From assembly GCA_905250075.1 (NCBI GenBank), contig CAJNOP010000023.1, forward strand, positions 573,298 through 637,297: a DNA stretch of 64,000 nucleotides, in the 5' to 3' direction. Made by a program: the position numbers and the translations under genes. Source of the DNA: Rotaria sp. Silwood1 (taxonomy: Eukaryota; Rotifera; Eurotatoria; Philodinida; Philodinidae). Of the stretch, positions 14,001 through 27,614 are shown piece after piece. The notes beneath the pieces were generated by a model. That model saw nothing but the letters and a program-made list of their open reading frames with translations. It was not told where the DNA came from and did no database searches. Numbering within the stretch: the stretch's first letter is position 1; each line of letters begins with the position of its first letter.

Positions 14001-17000
14001 AAATCATGAACTTTATAATCTTGATCGCATTAATCTATCTCTATTCCTATCAAAACAAGCGTGGAGTAGCACTTGGTGGGACTGGAGTAGCTTGGACCAA
14101 TGGGGTTGTACCTTATGAAATCGCATCAGGATATAGTAAGTGTCTGTTTGCCACTAGAAATATTTGCAAAGACTAATCATCATGCCATTTATTGATTTAA
14201 TAATTGACTTGTCAGTCTAAAAGTAGTCGATTTTCTTTTGACTATAATAGATTCGGCGCAAGAAACATTTATTATTGCTGCAATGGAAAAACTTGAACGT
14301 CTAATAGCGATCAATAATGTACAATGTATTCGATTTCGACCAAGAATTTCTTCTGATCCATATTATATTACGATTGTTAGAGGATCAGGTTGTTCATCTT
14401 ATGTAAGTAAATTGATCATTCATATGGCTTAAAACATCTCTATATGTATTTGGCAAAACTTTCCTTTGATGTCATTTTAGGTTGGACAAAATACCGGCGT
14501 TAATATGAATCGCACAGTGACACTCCAATATCCAGGTTGTTTTGTTGAGGCCATCATAATGCATGAACTATTGCATACACTAGGTAATTGTGTATAAAAA
14601 TTAAAATTCAAGTTTTGTTGTGGAAGTCAACATCTAACAAGAAATAGAAAAAAGGAGTTTAGATATTTTATTATAAGTGAGATGAAGTTTTAGTCAAGAT
14701 CAGTTTTAATCGTAGGACAAAGTTTTTCAGTATCAATCCAAAATTTGATTTCATTCAACATATCAATCATATTCGGTTTATTTAATCTTGTTCCTCAAAT
14801 TTTTTTTGAATTATTTTTCATCAAACTTTTCCAATCATTGGTATACAGATTTAAACTAGAAGTCACTGAATTATATCGTGCTTTCTAGATGACGTTTTTT
14901 ATATCTTTTTGCGATCATACACGACTCTGTCACGAATAAAATATAATCATTTTGTTAAACACGATTGTTTATGAATGCAGAGTTATGTAGTGGAAAACTT
15001 GGATCGATCTTGGCCTATTCGATAAGCTTCAACAGACATTTGACTAAAAGAAAGAAAGAAAGAAAGTAGCCTTCGAAATTTTTTTTTAATAACTAAATTT
15101 TACATTTGGAAAGAAAGATAAACAAAAGTATGCTTGTTTCCTATTCTTTTGATCGATATGAGATGGTTTACTCTTCGTCCTGTGTTGTGAAAGACAGATT
15201 GACATACCCGTCATATAATACGAACATTGTTAGTGAATATGCATGAAATTAGCTTTCATTAATTGTTAGACATTTTGTATGGAATTTTACTTGTAAATTG
15301 AACAGAAAAATAAACAGAAAACTATTTTGCTTTTCAACCGGTCCAATTCATGCGTAAGGCGTGGTGTCAACTTTTTCAATAATTTTATAATTGATTTTGG
15401 TGGACTAAGAGTTACTCCAGTTCAGTTCAAATAGACATCTGTTCTGTTTTTCATTCATTTACCGAAATTCGTTCCAGTGGGCTAGTAAAATTCTAGATGT
15501 CTGTTTCATATCCGAAATGTGCATTCGATAACTTGCGTAACTTTGTATATCGATGTGCAGTAACTTAGTTAATCATGCCTCCAAGATCAATATAATAGGA
15601 TCCGCTTAAAACTCATATTGTTGAACTGTGATCGAAGAATTCTGATTTCTTAGCTTAGAAACTATTCAAATTAGTGTGAAATTTAACTTTTCTTATATAT
15701 TTATTAGACTTGTGTAGTTTATTTTGTGACAGATGAAAGAGAATATAAGTCAAAGCAGAATAAGGCAAAATTATGAAAGTTTTCAATGCAATATTTGTAA
15801 CTTTCATATGAGATATTCTTTCATCAGACTGTAGGTTAGCACGATAAATCTGGGATATGGTCGTACATATGAAAAAGCAAACAAACATTGATAGAGCACT
15901 AACCCAGGGTATCCTCCAACTACTTTTTAGGATCTCTTCAGCTGACAGCTAAAGGGAAAATTCAAAACTATTCAGTCCAAGTGTTCTGAGGGCTACACAG
16001 AACGTTGTGCTAGACTCATTATAACAAGACAATGTATTCGACATAAAAAAAGAAATAAAATAGTAAGATTGTGAAATATTATTAGCAAAACAAAGCAAGT
16101 GCTTCGAACGCACGCTCCCTAGACAGAAACAGACTCTTTGACATGCTGCTGGGCTGCTATTGTCGTAGATTATGATTGGTATTAGGGGAGATAATATATT
16201 TCAAACTGAAAACTTGCAAAGTTGAATTTCAAGTTTCAAGTTTCAGCTTTCAAATACATAAAATCATTCTCCCGGCGCGACTACCGTAGAAACAACGATA
16301 ATTGAAATCTTACAGTTGAAAATTAAATAGTAGGTATTCAACTTAGTTTAACTTTCAATTTTGACACTACTGGTGGAGGAGAGCGCTCTTCATTTACTGA
16401 ACAAGCGGCTTTGTTCCGTGTCATACTTTAATTCAGTAGGGATTATACTGACAGCTTCTCTATTCGAAACTGTTAATTTATAGAAATCAATGTTTTTCTT
16501 TTGTATTTGAGAACAATTTGGGAACTAGTTTCGCTTCTTTTGTTACAGTTTATTATCACACAAACAAAAAATGACCAGGTAAATGCTTGTTTGTACTGTA
16601 AAGTAATATTTATTCAAATTTCTCTCCCTGGAACATATTAATATTTTTGAAAAAAACGAAAAGAACAGTCCTACAAATTTTATCACATATGTAACAAAGG
16701 ATTTCCAATCCAATCGATTGATATTTTCTGAGTAAAGTGAAAGACATAAGTGAGATTTTAAGTGAGATACTCTTTCTAGCATGGAAAATCAATACAGCAT
16801 AGAACTATAGTCATTACTGCAAATTAGACTTCAGATTTTGTTAATGAATAATATACTTTCACATGTTATTGAGCATAGTGAATGCGATAAGATCGGCTTT
16901 GAGTACATTGCTTTTGTTTGTTAGACTTGCATGATTCCCTCGTGAGGTTGTATGAATTGGCTTCTGTGGTTCTCGAATTGTATTGATTTCTCCAAGTTAT

Positions 17001-20000
17001 ATTGACGCTGTACTACCGATCCCTAGGCATTGATCGAAGTTATTTTCGTGATGGAATCGATTAGTTGTCACAACTCGAGTGTCATTTTATGAGTTGCTCC
17101 AAAACTATGCAGGTTTATTCTAGAACTTAAGTTGATCGGATTCAGCATAGTCGATCACATGTAGAAAAGACGCTTATTTCAGAAACTATGAATCAATTGT
17201 ATTCACTGTGTAGTAACGAAGTCAGTTGGAGAGAGCTGAAATTATTGCCGCTGAAGGATTCAATCATTTCCAGGAACTGAGGGAAATCATTGTGAGCTCC
17301 CTCGTCGAGATTAAGCCCTAACGCAGGCAAAGATTCCTGGCTTCGACACTAACAAACGCGAGATTATAGGGTGATCACTTTTTTTGAGTTATAGGCTTTT
17401 CGAAACAGAGACTACATTGCACCGAAGTTGTCTAGTTCGAGTTCGGTTCTATTTAGCTTGAACGGAATAAAACCAACTAGGTTTGGTTCGAGTTTGAATT
17501 CTACATTCGTCATTCTTACTTACCATTGAATTTACGGGTGAAACAATCACTGATATAAGTCAGTTCAAGTTCTATCCAGTTTGATTAAAGGTTGAACAGC
17601 TATTATTTGTCAATAAAAAGAAAACGAAGAATATTTAATATATAGGACGGAAAAAGCAGAAAGTACTCTAAAACAGGCTTGAAAATGGGCGATTTTTTTC
17701 AATTGCACTGAGCTGTTCGGTTGTATGTATTAGTTGAACTGAAAGAAATCTAGAGAAAAAATGGTAAGTTTAAATATATCAATTGAACTATTAGTTGTTC
17801 GAAGAAAATGTTTATTATTACAGCTTCAAGAAGATATACAACATGAAACTCATATAACTGTTGGAGTTTCTAATAATAATTCCCTCTATTTGAATCTATC
17901 GCGTTCTTTTTATGCTAGCGACATGAACTGAAGAAGAACTCTTTCATAACTTCACACTTACTAGCGTACAGCAACTGATATTCTACAATATATATGCTTT
18001 GTATTGTCTAGTTTTTGCCAAAACAGGATATAATTTTCTATAAGAATTTATGAGTTGGACGTTGTTTTATTTGAAACCACGATTTGAGACAACTGTAGGT
18101 TTATCATTCGTAGAAGGCTACTACTACTGTTAGAAAGACAAAATGACCTACAAGGTTCGATTTCGATACCAGGCTGCATATTTTTAGGTTTCTTAATAAC
18201 TAGATATTATCATAGTTGTATGAGGTAGTAGTTGGCTAAATTTCAACAACAATACGAAATCTTTTCCAATATCTATGCAACGAAAACATGAATTGAAACA
18301 ATTATTTCTTGAGAGTTTTTTGATAATCGGTTACAAGCAGCACAGAGAAGTGAGTTCGAAATTTTAAAGTAGAAAATCTTTAATTAATAGTAACTATAAC
18401 TTCTAATAACTGATTAACTTTTTATGACTATGATTAATGTATTCAGCATAATTCGAAACCTCTCTTGTACTATGAGAACACGTGAGTTCAAAATGTAAAG
18501 CAGAGATTTTGATGGCGAGTAGAAATTTGTCACTTGGAATCTGTGCACTCATATTGTTGAACCATTAAAACTGTAAATGGACAAAAAAGAGCATAACAGA
18601 CTAGCTGCAATAGTCTAAAATTCATTATAACAACGGCAAAAGAACTGGTAAAAACCAGCCGATTGTAATGGTTCAATTCAGCCGAACCAATAACCGACAA
18701 ATCGACCCTTTGATCCCAAGCTTGCTCTAAAATCTTTTATTTCAATTATTACAATGTGTTCTTTGTCATTTTTTTTCACACTAGGTTTCTTTCATGAACA
18801 GTCACGACCGGATCGTGATGAATATATTACAGTCTATTATGAAAATATAAGACCAGGTAAGAAATCAATCTTTTTATGATATTATTTGCTATTCGAATAT
18901 CATAAGATTAATAACTATCTCTTGTCTTATTTAAGGCATGGAACACAATTTTGTAAAATTTAATAATAGCTTTGTAGATACGCTGAATACATCGTATGAT
19001 TATGCATCAGTGATGCACTATCCAGCTAATGCATTTTCTGTGAATAATCGTTCAACAATCGTGCCACTTCAACCAAACGTTACAATTGGTCAACGTGTCA
19101 ATTTAAGTTCAATCGATATACTAGAAGTTCGAATACTATACAACTGCCCAACCTCCGGAGTTACATTACCACCAACTACGACAACTACAACAAGTAATGA
19201 GTAATGAGTTAGTTCTATTCGAGCATTCTTGTAGAATGAGTCAACGTTGAATACATATCACAGAGAAACTGTATACACATACAAAGTGCATCGTCTAGAT
19301 GAAATTCCGCTTCAGCTATGAGGCACTAACTTCACAAGACTTTATGACGACAGCAAATTGAATAATATAAATGAATTGAGACGGATTCTAAAAAGTAATT
19401 GATTATATTAGTCATCAACATTAGGATAGTGCAATCGTACGTGCGAGTTACCTTCTTTTACAGCACTTAGAAACTATTTTCCAATTTATAAGCTCCTATT
19501 TCTTTCGAACTCATACTGATCATCAAAGATTATACAGTTGATTAACCTAAAGTTTTATGATAAGTATCTCATTGAGAAACTTAATGGTTGGTGCTTGACC
19601 AGAACATACATGAATAATACAGCTTTTTCAGAAAGCTGTTAAATTTTATGGAGCTTCCTTCAATGATCAACTGAACAACATTTTATGAATGCACAATAAT
19701 GAATTCCCTGCTATATTTTATATAGTGTGCCTAAAAATCTCCCCACAAAACGAACTGATCAAGGCTGTAAAAAGCATTTAAGTGGAGCAAAAGCTTTAAC
19801 TTTTTTTCTCCTATTTGAATACATTTTATACTTTATTAGTCGATTGAAAGGATTTCAAAGTTGAAGTTATTTTAATCCGCTAATTTCATATTTTGTGTCG
19901 GGAAGATGCCATTAGAACTGCACAATGCTGGAATTCATCCTATAGAGACTAAGTTCAAGCACGGAATAGTGGTTTTCATAAGCAAGCTTTTTCTTTTTTT

Positions 20001-23000
20001 TCAAATAGCCTTTGCGTACGTGGTCAATACGACTGCCACCTCGGAGTTCACTTCGAATAGTCCAACATATCATCGCCCGGGTGCTGCAAATCCAGGCCAG
20101 TACTATGATACGTTCGATTTGACAGTATTGGTGGATGGTAATTACACCATCGGAAGCAATAGCACTTTTGATACATATGGCTCTTTATATAATGGCAGTT
20201 TCAATTCAGCTTCTCCAAATTCGAATCTATTGATTGGCAACGATGATGATGGCGATAACTTACAGTTTCAGTTCACGATGTATCTTAAGTCTGGTGTTCA
20301 GTATATTTTGGTTGCTACAACTTATCATGAGAACGTCACCGGACCCTACACAGTCACAGTGTTTGGATCAGTGGGAGTGCATCTTATTCGAACAACCGTG
20401 ATGGTAACCCCACAAACAACTATCATGGTGACGACAGAAACAACTTTGACAACGAAAGATATTTACACTACTGAATCAACCAGTAAGTGAACACATCTAG
20501 AAGCAGAACTGAGATCTCAGTGTGATTTTCTTTTTTGTGTCGTCGATTTGGGTTACTAGTTGCAAAATGTTGTCGCGAAAAGGTAGAGCCAAATTTTATC
20601 ATGTGCGAATAAAGTTGTATTTCAGGACTGTTTTTGAGTTTTGAAGAAAAAAAACTATTTTATCCAAATCAATGAATGCTGGTATTTATTAGTAATTCAA
20701 ATTTCTTAAACTAGTGCAGTCAGCAAGAATTTTTCTCCGTCGACATAATTGTCAATGTCGAAATTAGAAGAAATACAATTTTTTGCTCATATTCGCCGAA
20801 AATCTCAGGTTATTGAACTTCAAAAGTATAAGCACGATATTGTATAGTGACATGGTCTTTAGGTCGCATTGTGGACAAAGAATCCAGTAATGAAATATAT
20901 AGTGTTTATCTACGTTCTCATGAAAATATTGTCAAATCAATTAAACTCAAAAACTACCATGTATCGATTGATATTGACATCGTTTTTTGATCTATGTGTT
21001 CGTTTAGGAACCAATGTATATTTCCATACTCACTATAACATTATTGGACATTCTTGACTGAATTTCGCGAAAGAAAAATATTGTTTTCCATTAAAATTTC
21101 TTATTTATTGAACTTTTTTTCCCATAGCTACTATGTATTTGGTCAATACGACTGCCTCATCATCATGGAGTTGGAATAATCCTACATTTAATCGCCCTGG
21201 TGCTTCATCCGGAAACCAGTACTATGATACATTCGATTTGACGGTGTCGATGGCTGGTTATTATGCCATCGGTACCAATAGTACTATCGATACCTATGGC
21301 TACTTATATAATGGTAGTTTCAATCCAGCTTCTCCAAGTTCGAATTTATTGATTAGCAACGATGATGATGGCGATAACTTCCAGTTTCAGTTCACAATGT
21401 ATCTTTATCCTGATGTTCAATACATTTTGGTTCCCACAACATATTCGGGAAAGGTCACTGGATCATACATACTGATAGTAGCTGGACCAGACCGAGTGAG
21501 TCTTGTTCGGACAACTATCCCGGTAACGACAACGACTACTATACCAACTCGTAAGTGAACATACATGGGGATACAATGGAAATCTCTTCGTGATTTGTTT
21601 TGTCTTAACTATTTGCTTTACTGATTGCAAAATGTTATCGATTATAAGTCATGAACATTATTTACCATAAAGAAAAAGTCGTATCATTAGACTTCTTTCG
21701 AGTCTCGAAAAAAAATTTTCTGATCTATTCAAATCAATGTATGTTCGTATTTATCAGTAATTGACATTCATCACAGTAGCGTAGTCATTGAGAACTTTTC
21801 TTCGTCGACACTATTGCCAATGTCGAGATTAGAAGAAATTCATTTGTTTAGGTATTTTCACTGAAAATCTCAGCTTACAGGAAATCAAAACTATAAAGAC
21901 GATTTTCTAGAGTCACGTTGTCTCTGGATTGCATTATAGACAAAGAATTCAGTGATGAAAGTGACAGTTCTTATCTAGGTTTTTGTGAAAGTATTTAACA
22001 GAGTAATTTTACTCGAAAATCACCATGTGCTGATTAATATTGACGTAGTTTTTGTTTTCAAATATTGGATGACGACTGAGACGAAAACTATCTTATCGAA
22101 AAGTGTTTCTTCGTTTCATGGAAATGTCTTATGATTATGGGCTTTGATTTATATAAAAGAATGTATGTAATTGTATTGATATTTTTGATACTTAAGTCTT
22201 TATATTATTTCAATGTAACACAGAATAATAGGCACAGGCTCAAGCTGGATAAGTTTCCTTCTATTTATTTGAAGGCGTTCATGTTTTAGTGGCGTCTCAT
22301 CAAAAGTTTTGTCCATGAATTTAATTGGGCTCAATATGTTGAAGTATCGCACTAGTAATAATCGAGAAAAATTATCGGGCATGTCTTCATGATGTTCTAA
22401 ACACATCTCTGAGCAAGAGATTTGAGTCAGTTTTGATGGTGTTTTCAAATTTTTCTCGAGTTTGATTCGAAAAGTAGATAATTCTAGACAAGTTTTGTAT
22501 TAGTTCTTAAATATTTCGTAAGAGAATATTGAGAATAAGTTTTGCATGATATAGTAAAAAAATTTATACCGCAATCGTCTTGCCTGCTTTGAAAAGATAG
22601 GGTTCACTGCGTAAAGGTTAAAAATGCTTGGATGTCGAGATGTTGGCGAAGGTTCACGATGGTCTAGGGGGTATTGCAACATTTTGATTGTCGGACTCGA
22701 TAGAGCACGTGCTAGATGTGTCTAGGTGTCTTCATCATGGATAGACTAGTTCCATTGTTTTCATATTTCAATCTCATAGAGATCGTGCTCAAAGGTGTTT
22801 TTCAAAGGTTGATACTATAGTTTCCGTAAGGATCGTGTCAAATGTTTCTTTGTTGGATATTTTCGTGAAAAAATTCATGATCTTTTATTCGAACTCGTTC
22901 ACATCTGTATTCTAATTTTCTGATTAAAAATTCATTCAATTGCACTCGTCTCACTTTTCTCATGGGGAATATCATCTCTTTTTGAGTGATTCACGAAATA

Positions 23001-24762
23001 CTTCTATGATATTCTAATGATAAGCTGTTCAGTAATCTATCAAGAGGCATTTTTAAAAAATAAAAGTCGTTTTTCTCTTTCATCTAATAGCCATCACGTA
23101 TATGGTAAATACGAATGTCTCGTCGTCGTGGACTTCGAATAGCCCAACATATCATCGCCCGAATGGCTCACGTTGTAGCTATTACGGAACATTCGACTTG
23201 TCTGTACCAAAATCTGGATTCTACAGCATCTCTGGCAATAGTGCTATTGATACTTATGGTTACTTGTATTCTGGATGTTTCATTCCAACCTCTCCAGATT
23301 CGAATTTATTGAATTCTGATGATGATAGTGGTGGAAATGGACAGTTTCGGCTCGTGATGTATCTTGAACCTGATGTTCTATATATTTTGGTTACTACAAC
23401 ATATGCTGGCGACGATATTGGACCATACACAGTAATCGTATCTGGATCAACAGAAGTGAATCTTGTTCAAACAAACAACGGATCAACGTCAAACTCTACT
23501 ACACAAACGAGTAAGTGATTATATGCAAAATAACTGTTTGAATGGTTAAGCATATTGAATTAAAAAGGTTGAATTTGAAAACTTTTTCCAGGATGACTAT
23601 AAGGAGAATCTTTTTTCCAAAATAGATAGATGACTCTTCATGGGCTGTCTCATCTGGTTAGCAAGTAAATATTCCGTGCAACAGAAAGGTCTTCATTTTG
23701 TGAAGCTATGCGACATGCGTCCATCGTCAAACAATTGTCAGAGGAACATTAAAAGATTTTCAAACTTCAGCTTTGTGACTGCACACTACTTAGTAGGTAT
23801 CAGTATTTTTGTCTAAGATTTTAAAAACATGTCCAGTATCAAAGATTTGAGCCATATTTACGCAAGTTGTCGATCTGAGACTGGATTAAAAAGATAGATA
23901 GAGCACAGACATCATCGTTATCTAAAATCCGCAAGTAGCTTGAAAAGCATCAGTATTTATCAGCAAGCTTCGGAAGAATTCAAACGAGACTTTATATAAA
24001 TAAATTTATTTCGCTTAATATAGATAGTAGAATAGTTTTCGTGAACATAAATTACAGATTTTCTTTCCATAATTGAAATAATCTATTATTTATGAATGAA
24101 AACAGTTTTTGTTTGTAATCATTGATTACTATATTCGACAAGCTTAACTTATAAGCAGTCAAAGAGGTAATCAATTCAAACGAATTAAGACGGATTTATT
24201 CAATATGTTTTGATCAAATTACTCTTGAGCTATTCTATATTAATGGCTTGTTGCTAAGCAGATACTAGCTTAAAGTTGCAGCATACGTCAAACATGATGA
24301 AAAACTTCACTCGTTTGAAAACTCACTATCTCAGTGTTATCATGTCGGTTTTCGAATACAGCATCGTTGGAATATGAGTGTAAAAAGCTATTGACCAAAT
24401 TATCTAAACAGAAAGAAATCACGTTAGTATACGTATTATTAGGATAAATGATAATATAAATATGGCAAACTAATTTCGATAAAAACGTTCTATTCCAGAT
24501 ACTGAAGATTTTTCAACTTCAGTTAAATCGATTGCTGTTCTCAGCAATCAGCTAAGCGTATATTTGAGCTAATAAACAGTGTTTGAAAGTCAAGAATGAT
24601 TCTTGCTATAAAACTAATCATGATAAATGTTTCACTTTCTTCTTTATATTTTTAGCTTCTACAGCAAGTGTTGTCAATACCATGATGGTCAATGCTGTGA
24701 GTCTAGTTACAAGTATAATTTTCTTCATCGTCTCCTGTCAATATCATCACATCGTCTTGTGA
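11097..24762 (+). CDS. Secreted astacin metalloprotease with three PPC-like domains
   Basis: Twelve exons: 11097-11171, 11234-11270, 13942-13994, 14060-14135, 14251-14402, 14481-14583, 18785-18856, 18936-19193, 20009-20482, 21128-21550, 23091-23510, 24656-24762. All phases close, giving 2250 nt and 749 aa. Residues 1-20 are a signal peptide ([13 protein letters not shown]). The pro-region has the FEGD motif (F41-D44), whose Asp normally caps the zinc in the zymogen. The catalytic motif is [20 protein letters not shown] with zinc ligands H159, H163 and H169, base E160, and Met-turn SVMHY at 214-218. A Thr-rich linker (LPPTTTTTT) leads to three repeats (about 276-433, 434-574, 575-714) resembling bacterial pre-peptidase C-terminal (PPC) domains, each ending in its own Thr-rich tail. 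The last exon is short with a hydrophobic run ([10 protein letters not shown]) that could be a GPI signal or anchor. It should be an extracellular endopeptidase, with the repeats probably binding matrix or sugar. Start ATG could also be 11100. Confidence 0.92.
11271..13941 (+). other. Long intron 2 of the astacin gene
   Basis: A 2.7-kb intron between the propeptide exons. It contains a 128-codon plus-strand open frame (12191-12577) with no recognisable motif, and a short purine-rich, G-run segment at about 12830-12940 (a run of eight G near 12893). No transposon ends were seen. Confidence 0.6.
14584..18784 (+). other. 4.2-kb intron splitting the zinc-binding motif
   Basis: The intron interrupts the codon for the conserved Gly of HExxHxxG: HELLHTL lies upstream and FFHEQ downstream, with the Gly codon split 1+2. 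I see no exon or complete mobile element within it. It carries a GAAA-type short repeat near 15049-15068. Confidence 0.75.
20009..22080 (+). repeat. Tandem duplication of a PPC exon together with its intron
   Basis: Unit A is exon 20009-20482 plus intron 20483-21127. Unit B is exon 21128-21550 plus about the first 500 nt of the next intron. The exons encode closely similar domains (both contain [29 protein letters not shown]). The introns also match over long stretches: both have TTGCAAAATGTT, a CGTCGACA..ATTG.CAATGTCGA block followed by ATTAGAAGAAAT, a GAAAATCTCAG block and GACAAAGAATxCAGT. Both exons are phase 1-1, so adding a unit keeps the frame. The third PPC exon (23091-23510) is also phase 1-1 but its intron no longer matches clearly. 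Confidence 0.8.
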
Positions 24763-25830
24763 TATCTCAATACAAGAACACAAGACTTTCTCTTTCATGA
24801 TTATCATACACGCCATGAACATGGACTGCTTCGCTTCTCATATATACAAACAATCTCTTATCTCCCTTTTTCTCTTTACTTCTTTGATTGATTTCCAATT
24901 ATTATTCAACTTTAATATTATGTTAACCTCAGAATAACCGCTATCGGCTTCTCGACAATAGCTTAAGTGTGATGATTGACAGAAATTATTTGTTAACTAA
25001 AAATGAACTTAATTGCATGAACATCCTAGTAAATTGATATAAATAATTCGAGGTACTACTGAGATGATGAGTGTTTTAAACGACTGTAAATTACTAATTT
25101 CCTATGGTTTTTTTTCACTCTTCATTCCAACTTTCGCTGATGAATCATTAACATTTTCTAATCTGTCGAGGTTCATTGTTACTTTCTCGGCATCAATCTA
25201 AGGCTCTTATCCACACAATTTCGTTTGTTAATGCAATCTCGTTACTTGTTGATTTATCGTGTCAACCACACTTACGGTAATGTTTGGATGATATTGAGAA
25301 ACGACAATTGGATAATAAGCATTGAAATACAGAACAAAACAGTGAAATTTCCTTTGTTTAACCACCAGACATTTCTTACAAGAAAAATAAAGAAAAAGAC
25401 TCGAATACTATAACGAGAGAATGATCACAGATAGTACGCATGATATCAAATGAAATATATACTGATCATTCCCATATCTTGCTACTGAAGGACTAGGTCA
25501 ACTGGGAACCTATAAAAATTTATTTTGACGGACTTTTGAAAAAGCTGAATCTCAACAAAATGATTGTCTTATTGAACATGTGTTATTCATCTAATGCATC
25601 ACACAAGACCATGAATCCTCTCACGTTAGATAGAACTAAATTAGCTGAACAAATATTTCTTTTGTGCACGTCAATGTCAGTAATTCATTAACAAATTACA
25701 ACGCTTAATTCAAAAGTACTTCAGTAGCTGTATGATACATATTATTCCATCTTAGATGCTCAGATGCCAGAAGCTGAAAAGCAATCCTTTCTCTATCTTC
25801 TTGTTTTTTATGTCAAAAATATGAACTGTT
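24763..25830. other. Intergenic, 3' side of the astacin gene
   Basis: AT-rich, pyrimidine-rich at 24840-24900. No coding exon recognised. Confidence 0.5.
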
Positions 25831-27244
25831 ATGCGATTGACTTTTTCCATGTTGGTCCATGTTTGCTTCGTAATGATAACTATTACTAAGTTTGTAAATG
25901 AAAACATGCTCTCCATTCGAAATCTCGAATCTTCAAATATCGCTGAGAAAAAATTTTTAATTGAAGCCTGTTTGATCGATCTGTTACAACCAGGTTTCAT
26001 TGGTGATAACTTTAATATAGAGACAAAAGAGTCTCTTGGGTTTTCTGTCTACAAAGATGTCAACCATGACTACGCTTTAGAATCAATAGACGACCAAGAA
26101 GAACATGAAATTGAAGATGATTTGTTCATTCTAGAATACATGATGAAGGTAGTCAACTATGCCCGTCCGAGTATTGTCTCCAAAACCATACAATACGTCT
26201 ATTGACGGGTCAAAGATCGTCAACAAATAAAAGGATTCTGATTATAGGTCCACAATAATGGAATCTATTTGTGCAAATCTTGATGTATGAAAGTATTCAT
26301 AATTAACAAATTTGAAAATGCTTTCACTGAGTATTTACCTGTTCATGACGTAGACATCCAGCGCTGAACTTTCATCCAAATGAAAGTAGATGACTGAAAC
26401 AATTTAACATAAAGTGTTCACTGGTTTCTCAACTTCAAATGACGTAATGTCATTTCCTCGAGAACAGTTTCAAAAATTGTCTATACGTGTGAAGTTTTTG
26501 ACAGAGCCCAAATTAAGAAAAGTCGTGACGGCTTTGTCGAAAAAGTGAGCGAAATTATACTAAAGTATACCTTGAATTTCGTGTTAAATACAGACCAAGC
26601 AAGTTTTAATTGGGAGACAGATTCGTAACGCATGTTGTTATATGTGCGAGAAGAAAAAGCATGTTTCGGTAAAGTCTTTGAATTCAACTATACTTCTCCA
26701 TAGTGTGATATCGATAATTATTGTCACAGGTCAACTTCTCGGTCTTGTTTTTTATTTAACTTCAAAATTAGTGTGTCAGTTTCCTGTAGAAAATAAGATT
26801 TTTTTTACAGTAAGTACTGTTGTCACTTGTAGCAAGTAATTAATAGATCATTGGATCTGAGAAGGTTTCAAACAAGGTAAGAATAACTTGATTTCTTATT
26901 TTAAGTGATCACTGGTCTCGACAGACTGACATTGACTAATAAGAAAAAAACAAGAATTTGAGAAAAAACCGAAACAAGAAGAACGGTGTCACCTGGTAAC
27001 ATAATATCGACCAAGTAGTAGTCTGGTATCTTGTTTTAAACAGTTGAAAAAGCTCACCAAGAGATGGTATCGTCGTGTATTTCCGAATGAACTTCATGCT
27101 AACGGGAGAAGTCAAGACAGTATTATTAGAATGCTGAATCTAGCTCATAATCAACCTAGTTCTCCTGTTTTTCAACTAATGATTTCATGCGCACGATCAG
27201 CTTGTGACTATAACCAAAACCAATGTTCAAATTTTTCGAATTAA
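25831..27244 (+). CDS. Candidate small secreted peptide precursor (two exons)
   Basis: I do not recognise this as a known family. Exon 1 (25831-26148) starts MRLTFSMLVHVCFVMITITK, which looks like a signal peptide, and runs into an acidic stretch (DDQEEHEIEDDLF). A donor after AAG at 26148 joins in phase 0 to an acceptor before 27044 (CAG at 27041-27043). Exon 2 gives LKKLTKRWYRRVFPNELHAN and ends CARSACDYNQNQCSNFSN. The product would be 172 aa. The KR and RR pairs and the Cys-rich end would fit a prohormone-type precursor, with cleavage by subtilisin-like convertases, but that is inference. Exon 1 read without splicing stops at 26205 (124 aa), so a single-exon protein is the alternative. Confidence 0.4.
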
Positions 27245-27606
27245 ATAAAAGTCTACTTTTCAATTGATAGTATGTGATGAAAGCACATTCATTTTTTTCC
27301 TTGTTCTTGCCAACAGCTATTTGGTTTGGTCTCTTTTTAATTACGTGTCACTTTCATTAGCTCTGTGTAAGTCTTACTCATGTGAACTAAATGTGTGAAA
27401 TAAAAGTAAATAAAATATTGCCTACTGAGAATCTGAAGACTGGCAAGACTCTTGTATATGAACCTATACAAACTTTGAAGAAATGAGAAAATGGCACACT
27501 TAAGTTTCAGAGCTACACGAAATAGCCAAACAATCGTTAGTCAATTGAACAACCGATGAGTGTGGTCAAACAACTGATACTAACACTCACATTCATCTTG
27601 AACGAC

Positions 27607-27614
27607 GCCTCCAT
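27607..27614. repeat. Target site duplication, left (GCCTCCAT)
   Basis: Eight bases directly before the TAGAG terminus of the hAT element, repeated exactly at 28858-28865. Eight base pairs is the typical hAT target duplication. Confidence 0.88.
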
